Assembly (NCBI GenBank): GCA_035653295.1
Contig: DASRCB010000012.1
Span: 1-19,954, forward strand
Length of the DNA: 19,954 nt
Source of the DNA: DASRCB01 sp035653295
GTDB taxonomy: Bacteria > Acidobacteriota > Terriglobia > Bryobacterales > Bryobacteraceae
Reading direction: 5' to 3'
Position numbers and translations under genes: made by a program. Below the pieces are notes generated by a model. It did no database searches and had not been told where the DNA came from. It worked only from the letters and a program-made list of their open reading frames with translations. The first letter of the stretch is position 1, and each line of letters begins with the position of its first letter. Positions 14,756-19,954 of the stretch are shown one piece after another.

Positions 14756-16312
14756 GTGGAGTACAGCCTCGTCATCGCCATCGCTGCTCTTGCTCTGGCG
14801 GCCGGCTCTGAACTGCTCGCGTCGCGCATCGCGATTCCGGCGGCAGTAGTGCAAACAGCGGTTGGCATGCTGCTCGCGTTCGTTCCCGGAATACCCGCGG
14901 TTCAGTTGAATCCTGAGTTTGTTCTGAAGGTGGTTCTCCCCGTCCTGGTGTACGCGGCCGCGGTGGAACTCCCCTGGGACGAGTTCCGCCGGAACCTCGG
15001 GCCCATCGCCACACTAGCCTTCGGGCTGGTGATCGCCAGCGTGGGTGCAGTTGCCGGAGTCGCGCATTTCCTGATTCCGTCCTGGCCATGGGCAGCGGCG
15101 CTGATCCTCGGCGCGATCGTATCGCCCACCGATCCAGTGGCCACCACCGCCGTTGCCTCGCGGATCGGCGTGCCTGAGCGCCTGGTCGCAATTGTCGAAG
15201 GCGAGGGACTGGTCAACGATGCGGTGGCGCTGACAGTAAAAACGATCGCTGTCGCCGCGCTGGTTGCGGGACACGCCTCTACAAGCGGGGCCGTGGCCCG
15301 ATTCGCTGCGATCGTAGTCGGTGAGATCGCCTGGGGCGTGTTGCTCGGCTGGCTCGTAGCCAGGATACGCAAGCGTGTCGAAGAGTCGAGCACCGAAATC
15401 ATCGTCAGCCTGCTGACCCCTTTCGCTGCTTACCTCGTACCGGAGGCCCTGGGTGGCTCCGGCGTGCTTGCGACCGTAGCGGCCGGAATGTATATCGGAG
15501 AGAAGCGTCCTGAACTGGTTCCGTACGGCACGCGCCTGCACCTGGCCAGCGTCTGGCAGGTGATCGTTTACGCCCTGAATGGCGTTCTGTTTCTGCTCAC
15601 CGGACTTCAGTTTCGATCCATCTGGTATGGAGCACGAGCCGGCAGCGGCCGCTTCCTGCTGTACGGCGCCGCCGTGGCGGGTGCGGTCATTATCCTCCGA
15701 ATATGCTGGACATGGGCCGCCGCCTGGGTCCGGCGGCTCATCCTCAGTCTGTGGCGGCGATCCGAAGAAATGCCTCCGTCGCGACACCTGGCATTCATCG
15801 CGTGGTCTGGCATGCGCGGCAGCATCTCGCTTGCCGCGGCGCTCTCATTTTCCGCAGCGATACCAGCGCGCCAGCCGATCATATTCATCACCGCGTTCGT
15901 CATCGCTTTGACTCTCATGGTGCAGGGAGCGACATTGCCGCTGCTGATCCGTCTGCTGCACCTGGACCAGGACGCGCGCGCGGAGAAACATCGATTGCAG
16001 AAGTGCGAGGCGCAGGCGCGACGGGCAGCGGCCGCCGCCGCGCTGCAAGCGCTTCAGGGCGAACACGGTCCGTTGGCCGATCAGATCAGAGATCACTATC
16101 GGAGTGTCGCAGGCGCCGGAGAGCCCGCCGGATCCGGGGATCAGGTTGAGACGGAAGCCACGCTGCGGGAAAAGGCGATCAGCGCCGAACGGCGACGCGT
16201 CATCGAAATGCACCAGAATGGCGAGATCCCGGAGCTTGTTTTGCGTCGTATCGAAAAGGAACTCGATCTCCAGCAGGCCCTGCTCGAAGCGCGCGCAGAG
16301 CCACCGACATAA
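14756..16312 (+). CDS. Na+/H+ antiporter, CPA1 (NhaP-like) family
   Basis: A 518-residue protein with 12-13 membrane helices (1-410) and a cytoplasmic helical tail (about 415-518). Family signatures are IVSPTDPVATTAVASRIGVP (D126), the ion-site helix VEGEGLVNDAVAL (N154, D155) and SGMRGSISLAAALS in the late helix. The Asn-Asp pair is the electroneutral CPA1 type, so one Na+ (or K+) is probably exchanged per H+ to control cytoplasmic pH and salt. In place of the usual ES in the E.(S)LVND motif, this copy has EG. The tail is rich in charged residues (RAEKHRLQKCEAQARRAAAA, then RRIEKELDLQQALLEAR) and probably regulatory. The GTG start gives the expected N-terminal helix, though no good ribosome binding site is seen. 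Confidence 0.88.
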   Translation: MEYSLVIAIAALALAAGSELLASRIAIPAAVVQTAVGMLLAFVPGIPAVQLNPEFVLKVVLPVLVYAAAVELPWDEFRRNLGPIATLAFGLVIASVGAVAGVAHFLIPSWPWAAALILGAIVSPTDPVATTAVASRIGVPERLVAIVEGEGLVNDAVALTVKTIAVAALVAGHASTSGAVARFAAIVVGEIAWGVLLGWLVARIRKRVEESSTEIIVSLLTPFAAYLVPEALGGSGVLATVAAGMYIGEKRPELVPYGTRLHLASVWQVIVYALNGVLFLLTGLQFRSIWYGARAGSGRFLLYGAAVAGAVIILRICWTWAAAWVRRLILSLWRRSEEMPPSRHLAFIAWSGMRGSISLAAALSFSAAIPARQPIIFITAFVIALTLMVQGATLPLLIRLLHLDQDARAEKHRLQKCEAQARRAAAAAALQALQGEHGPLADQIRDHYRSVAGAGEPAGSGDQVETEATLREKAISAERRRVIEMHQNGEIPELVLRRIEKELDLQQALLEARAEPPT

Positions 16313-16360
16313 ACGATAGTGTGGATCGGCTTACCCCCGCGGCTGAGCGAGCATCGACCT

Positions 16361-16377
16361 GCAGCGATTATCGCTGC
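16361..16377. repeat. 8-bp perfect palindromic hairpin after the antiporter gene
   Basis: GCAGCGAT (16361-16368) and ATCGCTGC (16370-16377) are perfect complements around a single base. The element lies 48 bases behind the antiporter stop and could be a transcript-end hairpin, but no T-run follows, so a factor-independent terminator cannot be claimed. A protein-binding site is equally possible. Confidence 0.35.
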
Positions 16378-16416
16378 TGTCACGTGCCTGCTTCTGGCCT
16401 CCGGTGAGAATCCCGC

Positions 16417-16446
16417 TTGCTCGCCCAGGCGGCGGTTGTGTATTCT
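16417..16446 (+). promoter_or_regulatory. Weak candidate promoter of the fluoride operon
   Basis: TTGCTC (16417-16422) and TATTCT (16441-16446) are separated by 18 bases and resemble sigma-70 elements in 3 of 6 and 4 of 6 positions. Transcription from it would begin near 16453, exactly at the 5' edge of the riboswitch, which is the main reason to propose it. Confidence 0.3.
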
Positions 16447-16452
16447 TGAACC

Positions 16453-16509
16453 AGCGGTGGAGTTCGCTTAACGCCACTCACGCAGTTCTCAGTGGCCAAT
16501 GACTCCTGG
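16453..16509 (+). promoter_or_regulatory. Fluoride riboswitch (crcB motif) aptamer
   Basis: The leader of crcB folds by hand into the fluoride aptamer. Stem 1 is AGCG (16453-16456) with CGCT (16465-16468), closing the loop GTGGAGTT, comparable to GGCG-ATGGTGTT-CGCC in known examples. The linker TAAC follows. Stem 2 is GCCACT (16473-16478) with AGTGGC (16491-16496), six perfect pairs. After CAATG, ACTCC (16502-16506) can pair with GGAGT (16459-16463) in the loop of stem 1, forming the defining pseudoknot. All elements occur in the right order and spacing, and the next gene is crcB. Fluoride binding stabilises the pseudoknot and turns the exporter on. Confidence 0.75.
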
Positions 16510-16549
16510 TGGATTGACCCAGGGGTTTGGCCGTCCCCGGTTCCCCTGG
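16494..16549 (+). promoter_or_regulatory. Overlapping alternative hairpins: probable expression platform
   Basis: Two mutually exclusive hairpins follow the aptamer. Hairpin A pairs GGCCAA (16494-16499) with TTGGCC (16527-16532) and, inside it, CCTGG (16505-16509) with CCAGG (16519-16523). It uses bases of aptamer stem 2 and the pseudoknot strand, so it cannot coexist with the ligand-bound fold. Hairpin B pairs CCAGGGG (16519-16525) with CCCCTGG (16543-16549) and is compatible with the aptamer. Neither is followed by a T-run, and the ribosome binding site is about 30 bases further on, so the readout (termination by another route, or translation) is open. Confidence 0.45.
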
Positions 16550-16592
16550 CAAATCCCTGAAATTCTGTACAATTCCGCGAGGAGCCGTGGTG

Positions 16593-16964
16593 ATGAAACA
16601 CCTTCTGGTTTTTGTCGGCGGCGGAGCGGGCGCACTGGTCCGCTACATCGCCGGGACCGCGATCATGCAGCGATTCGGCGGCATCTTCCCGCTGGGCACG
16701 CTGGTCATCAACGTCAGCGGCTCGTTCCTGATCGGGGTCCTGATGACGTTCCTCACGCAGCGGCTGCATCTCAGTCCGAACTGGCGATTTCTCCTCGTGA
16801 TCGGCTTCCTCGGTGGCTACACGACCTTTTCCAGTTTCGAGTACGAAACGGCGCAGGCCTTCCGTCAGGGCGCGCCGGGGACAGCCCTCCTGAACATCGT
16901 GCTGAGCGTGGTTGCGGGCTACGCGGCGGTCTGGCTGGGAATGCTGATTGGCGATCGGGCGTAA
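16593..16964 (+). CDS. crcB: Fluoride exporter CrcB/FluC
   Basis: A 123-residue protein with four membrane helices, the standard size for a homodimeric Fluc fluoride channel that exports F- from the cytoplasm. Hallmarks are GGGAGALVRYIAG (residues 9-21), the pore Asn in LVINVSGSFLIGVL (N40), and the phenylalanine-box helix GFLGGYTTFSSFEYE with F79 and F82. The ATG at 16593 (MKHLLVFVGG) lies behind GAGGAG and is preferred to an in-frame upstream start at 16527 that would run through the riboswitch's platform. The fluoride riboswitch upstream and the DUF190 genes downstream form one unit. Confidence 0.93.
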   Translation: MKHLLVFVGGGAGALVRYIAGTAIMQRFGGIFPLGTLVINVSGSFLIGVLMTFLTQRLHLSPNWRFLLVIGFLGGYTTFSSFEYETAQAFRQGAPGTALLNIVLSVVAGYAAVWLGMLIGDRA

Positions 16965-16983
16965 GCTGCTAAGGAGGTCTCCA

Positions 16984-17718
16984 GTGCTGACGCAAGGGCC
17001 GGCAAAGAAGGTCACCATCTACCTCAACGAGGACACGCGCCATCATGCCGGCGCGCTGCACGACGCCGTTATGACCTTCCTCATGCACAAGGGCGTCACC
17101 GGGGCCACCGCCACGCGCGCCATGTCAGGGTTCGGCTCCCACCGTGTACTGCACACGCCGAAAGTCGAGGTCCTGGCCGAGCATCTGCCGGTGGTAATCG
17201 AGTTTGTTGAAACCGCGGCGAAGGTGGAAGAAGTTCTGCCGACCCTGTATGACATGGTTTCGGACGGGCTGATTGAAGTTCAGGACACGACCATTGTGAA
17301 GGTGGCGCGAAAGGAACGGAATCAACCCCAGCCCAACCCCGCTCACGACAGGAAATCCGGGCCGGCGAAGCTGATCCGCGTGTTCTTTGGCGAAGCCGAC
17401 CGCTGGAATGGCGAGCCGCTCCACGAGGCCATCGTGAAAAGGCTGCGGATGATGGACGTCTGTGGCGCGACCGTGTATCGCGGCATCCTGGGGTACGGCC
17501 ACAAGGGACACACTCACAAGAGCGGGCTCCTGCACATCAGCCGCGATCTGCCCATTATGATCTCGATCGTGGAGGCCGCGGACAAAGTGGAGCAGGTCAC
17601 CGCGGCGATTGAGGAGATGCTCGGCGACGGCCTGATTGTCGTCTCGGACGTGGAGATGACGCGTCTGGTGCGGAGTCGGCCGGAAGGAGGCGCAAATGCC
17701 GGCGCGCACTCAGGGTAA
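16984..17718 (+). CDS. Tandem DUF190 domain protein
   Basis: A 244-residue soluble protein with two DUF190 (PII-like fold) domains at about 8-108 and 128-230, joined by a polar linker (KERNQPQPNPAHDRKSG). Shared core features are (K)(V/L)(T/I)(I/R)(V/F)..E, LH.A....L......GAT..R...G.G and the later (V/I)E......(V/E)...(M/L)..DGLI. The GTG at 16984 is chosen because AAGGAGGT ends 5 bases upstream; an ATG at 16948 would overlap crcB. DUF190 genes are commonly found with crcB, but their role in fluoride resistance is not established. The second domain keeps the GYGHKGHTHKS loop better than the first (GFGSHRVLHTPK). Confidence 0.82.
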   Translation: MLTQGPAKKVTIYLNEDTRHHAGALHDAVMTFLMHKGVTGATATRAMSGFGSHRVLHTPKVEVLAEHLPVVIEFVETAAKVEEVLPTLYDMVSDGLIEVQDTTIVKVARKERNQPQPNPAHDRKSGPAKLIRVFFGEADRWNGEPLHEAIVKRLRMMDVCGATVYRGILGYGHKGHTHKSGLLHISRDLPIMISIVEAADKVEQVTAAIEEMLGDGLIVVSDVEMTRLVRSRPEGGANAGAHSG

Positions 17719-18031
17719 GATCCTGCGGCTGCATTTCTCCGAGCGGGACCGCTGGCAGGGCCAGCCGCTGCACGAAGCCATCGTGCAGAAATGCCGTGAG
17801 ATGAATATCTCCGGGGTGACCGTTTTCCGCGGCCTCGAAGGCTACGGCGAAACCGGCGAGATGCACGAGCGTCACCTGGCCGGCAGCGATCGGCCCGTCG
17901 TCGTTGTGGTCGTCGACACCGACGAGAGGGTGCGAAACTGCATTCCCGTGTTCGAGGGGATGATTACGACTGGCGTAATCGCCATGTCGGATATCGAGAT
18001 GATCCGCGTCCGCAAAGGCCTCACTGCCTGA
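17696..18031 (+). CDS. Single DUF190 domain protein
   Basis: A 111-residue protein of the same family as the two domains encoded just upstream: KILRLHFSERDRWQGQPLHE, then GVTVFRGLEGYGETGEMHER, then VVVVVVDTDERVRNCIPVFE. It overlaps the end of the tandem DUF190 gene by 23 bases, and its GGAAGGAGG site lies inside that gene, so translation is probably coupled. The first half most resembles the second domain of the neighbour (ERDRWQGQPLHEAIV against EADRWNGEPLHEAIV), suggesting duplication from it. Its last 11 bases overlap the convergent response-regulator gene. Confidence 0.8.
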   Translation: MPARTQGKILRLHFSERDRWQGQPLHEAIVQKCREMNISGVTVFRGLEGYGETGEMHERHLAGSDRPVVVVVVDTDERVRNCIPVFEGMITTGVIAMSDIEMIRVRKGLTA

Positions 18032-18689
18032 ATTGATCTCGATACTGCTCCAGCGCGACCTTTACGAGCTGCGCGCGGGTTCTCGCGCCCAGCTTATCCG
18101 AGACCAGCCGCAGCGAGGCCTTTACGGCAGCCTCCGAGATGCCGAGGCGCTCGGCCATTTCGCGATTCGTCAAGCCGTTAAAGACCAGGCGGAGTACTGC
18201 CTTATCACGCTCGGTGAGCGCTTTCGATCGCGATTTCCGCGGACGGCTGGCGGCCTGAAACAGCGCCCTGAGATATCTCTGCTCCAGCGCTACATCTCCG
18301 GCGGCGATGTTGCGAATGGTTTTGAACAGAGCATCGGTGGAGTGCTCTTTGTGCAGAATCCCGGAGACGCCCACCTCCACCAGTTGGATGCCTTCCTGCT
18401 CACTGATGCCGGCGGTCAGGATCAGAATACGCCCTGCAAATGACGTGCTCCGGGCGGCGGTGATGAAGTCGAGAGCGCGCGTGGGGCCCAGATCCACGTC
18501 CAGCAGCACGAACGCCGATGGGTTCTCCTGAATCAGCTGCAGCGCCTCGTCGCAGGATGAACACTGGCCGACAAGCGCGAGGTCCGGCTCCTTTTCGATC
18601 ATCTGCGCGAGTCCTTCGCGAAACATCGCGTGGTCGTCAACGAGAATGAGCTCGATCGGGTTTGTATGCGATGGAGTAACCGTACTCAT
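18021..18689 (-). CDS. NarL/LuxR-type response regulator
   Basis: A 222-residue two-domain regulator. The receiver (about 11-130) has the acidic pair D18-D19 in LILVDDHAMFREGL, the phosphoacceptor D64 in VLLDVDLG, a Thr/Ser position at T92, and K114 in ILHKEHS. The C-terminal GerE/LuxR helix-turn-helix (about 156-215) reads ALTERDKAVLRLVFNGLTNR, then EMAERLGISEAAVKASLRLV. Phosphorylation by the adjoining kinase should activate DNA binding. The start ATG overlaps the kinase stop (ATGA), so the two genes are translationally coupled. The target genes are unknown. Confidence 0.9.
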   Translation of the reverse strand: MSTVTPSHTNPIELILVDDHAMFREGLAQMIEKEPDLALVGQCSSCDEALQLIQENPSAFVLLDVDLGPTRALDFITAARSTSFAGRILILTAGISEQEGIQLVEVGVSGILHKEHSTDALFKTIRNIAAGDVALEQRYLRALFQAASRPRKSRSKALTERDKAVLRLVFNGLTNREMAERLGISEAAVKASLRLVSDKLGARTRAQLVKVALEQYRDQFRQ

Positions 18690-19954
18690 TCGGCGGCCTG
18701 TAACTCGATGGTAAACGCCGCCCCCGGCTGTTGCTGTGGTGTGAACCGCAGGTCGCCGCCGTAACTTCGCACCATCGCCCTCGAGATATACAGACCCAGT
18801 CCCGTTCCGCCGGATCCTGACCGGAAGGGCTGGAACAAACTGGCCGGATCGTCTACACCCGTTCCTGTGTCGCTGAACCGCACCTTCACTCGCCTCCCCT
18901 CCGGCAGGACGGAAACAGTCATCATCTTCGCGGCGCTGTGCTGCACAGCGCGGTAGCTGTTTTGAGCGAGGTTAAGAAATACCTGCAGCAGTCCGTTCCT
19001 TTCGCCGACAACTTCCGGGACCGCGTCGGGTATCTCCCAATGTACTGTGGCGTCGACATCCCGCCAGGCGGGTTCAATAATAATCCGCAAATCATCTAAC
19101 AGCGGCGGCAGCGCAACGTCCTCGAGCGCGTCGTTCTCCGTCCAGGAAAGCTCGACAGAGGTGATTCGCTCCAGTCCGCTGACCAGCGTTCTCATGCGCC
19201 GCAGGCCGTCCGCGAACCGCTCGGGCGCGGCGTCATCGAATCCAGCGGATAGAAGTCCGATCGCGGCGCAAAGATTCCGCACCTCGTGAAATACGGCGCC
19301 GGCGGCGATCCGATTGCCGCGGTTGAGTTGCCGAAACGCCTCCTGCTCACGATCCCGCATCTCCTCTGAGGCGTCAGCGACGATGGCGGCGAGGCGGACG
19401 CCGTCCGGCGCGGACCAGGATGAGAACCATGCGTGCGCGGAAAAGATCTCGCCATCATCGCGGCGGCCCTGACAGTGCGCATCCGTGCAGAAACCGTCCG
19501 GACCGGAAACCTGAAGGGCGTCCGCGAGCATGGGCAGATACCTTCGGATCCGACGTCCGGAAAGCTGCTGGCCGGACGGGATACGAAACAGGTTTGCCGC
19601 GGCTTTATTCGCGGCAATAACGGCGCCTGTGGCATCGAGGGTAATGATTGCGGCCGGGCTGCTCTCAACCAGCAGCGATAACTGTTCCTCCACTGCGCGA
19701 CGCAGGTCCCTCTCTTTGCCGATTGCATCCAGATGCTCCGCCATTAACCTCCGGTTCCGCATCAGAGCGGTGATGAACAACCCCGTTCCGACATACGCGG
19801 CAAAAGCGAAGACCGGCCGCAGCATGACATCGAGCGGCGGTCCCGGAATATCGAAGATGGCCTTCAGACAGGCACAGATTGCGGAGACGACGAAGGCCCC
19901 CACCCTTCCCAGGACAGCGGAAACAAGGACCACGGGAAAGATGTAGAGCACGCC
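18686..19954 (-). CDS. PAS-containing sensor histidine kinase (5' end outside window)
   Basis: The visible 421 residues start inside a membrane region (LYIFPVVLVSAVLGRVGAFV and a further helix near 46-64), so the N-terminus probably lies beyond the right edge; the GTG at 19951 is only the first available codon. A PAS domain follows (about 88-195: LLVESSPAAIITLDATGAVI). The dimerisation domain carries the phospho-His H222 in AVFHEVRNLCAAI, and the ATPase domain the N box (LQVFLNLAQNSYRA), D361 in SDTGTGV and the glycine box GGTGLGLYIS. It phosphorylates the response regulator encoded immediately downstream. The signal is unknown; the PAS domain has no visible cofactor motif. Confidence 0.9.
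   Translation of the reverse strand, partial: GVLYIFPVVLVSAVLGRVGAFVVSAICACLKAIFDIPGPPLDVMLRPVFAFAAYVGTGLFITALMRNRRLMAEHLDAIGKERDLRRAVEEQLSLLVESSPAAIITLDATGAVIAANKAAANLFRIPSGQQLSGRRIRRYLPMLADALQVSGPDGFCTDAHCQGRRDDGEIFSAHAWFSSWSAPDGVRLAAIVADASEEMRDREQEAFRQLNRGNRIAAGAVFHEVRNLCAAIGLLSAGFDDAAPERFADGLRRMRTLVSGLERITSVELSWTENDALEDVALPPLLDDLRIIIEPAWRDVDATVHWEIPDAVPEVVGERNGLLQVFLNLAQNSYRAVQHSAAKMMTVSVLPEGRRVKVRFSDTGTGVDDPASLFQPFRSGSGGTGLGLYISRAMVRSYGGDLRFTPQQQPGAAFTIELQAAE

Noticed and set aside
15014..15787. Minus-strand open frame of 257 codons inside the antiporter gene
   Set aside because: The plus-strand antiporter has full family motifs across the same bases; this is its shadow.
16313..16452. 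A second fluoride-aptamer-like stretch (GGATCGGCTTACCCCC followed by GCGGCTGAGCGAGC)
   Set aside because: It lacks the AAC linker and a pseudoknot partner; the complete aptamer is at 16453-16509.
1..19954. CRISPR arrays, tRNA or rRNA genes, transposases, phage or defence systems
   Set aside because: I looked on both strands and saw no regularly spaced repeats, cloverleaf-like sequence, or proteins of these kinds.

Overview
The window is GC-rich bacterial DNA with high coding density. Several families are ones I associate with soil Acidobacteriota and similar free-living bacteria: DUF2934, DUF4142, SPW-repeat, YfdX-like and small helix-hairpin-helix (HhH) proteins, plus the uncharacterised MCDYSL family. 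The Acidobacteriota assignment is an inference from gene content, because no rRNA or marker gene is present. Clear ribosome binding sites of the GGAGG type precede many genes.

Layout. 1-561 is a broken GH15 glucoamylase-like gene: the first ~126 bases are an internal piece of the enzyme on the opposite strand, joined to the C-terminal piece. 562-3036 (minus strand) holds an M24 metallopeptidase with two exchanged metal ligands, a doubtful small ORF and a secreted HEAT-repeat protein. 3413-4173 holds two decayed genes: a frameshifted MCDYSL-family gene and a truncated secreted protein. 4191-8349 encodes an AI-2E-type exporter, a secreted YfdX-like protein, a DMT/EamA transporter with a relic of a second DMT gene beside it, and a tiny DUF2892 protein. 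8656-12139 is a run of small stress or envelope genes: DUF2934, a divergent pair of HhH proteins, a DUF883-like tail-anchored protein, a Crp/Fnr regulator, DUF4142 and an SPW-repeat membrane protein.

12233-13622 (minus strand) is a respiratory-chain scar: the first ~140 codons of cytochrome oxidase subunit I (ctaD, with a one-base frameshift) run directly into the C-terminal part of cytochrome b (qcrB). 13817-16312 encodes a YihY/BrkB membrane protein and a CPA1 Na+/H+ antiporter. 16453-18031 is a fluoride-resistance unit: a fluoride riboswitch that I could fold by hand (stem, second stem and pseudoknot), a single CrcB/FluC channel, and two DUF190 genes carrying three DUF190 domains. Converging on it is a two-component system: a NarL-type response regulator overlapping by 4 nt a PAS histidine kinase that runs off the right edge.

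Most intact genes concern ion, solute and envelope stress. The best second-look items are the riboswitch with its overlapping alternative hairpins, the ctaD/qcrB fusion scar, the inversion inside the GH15 gene, the metal-ligand swap in the M24 enzyme, and the three-copy HhH family. I found no CRISPR array, tRNA, rRNA, transposase or recognisable defence system.
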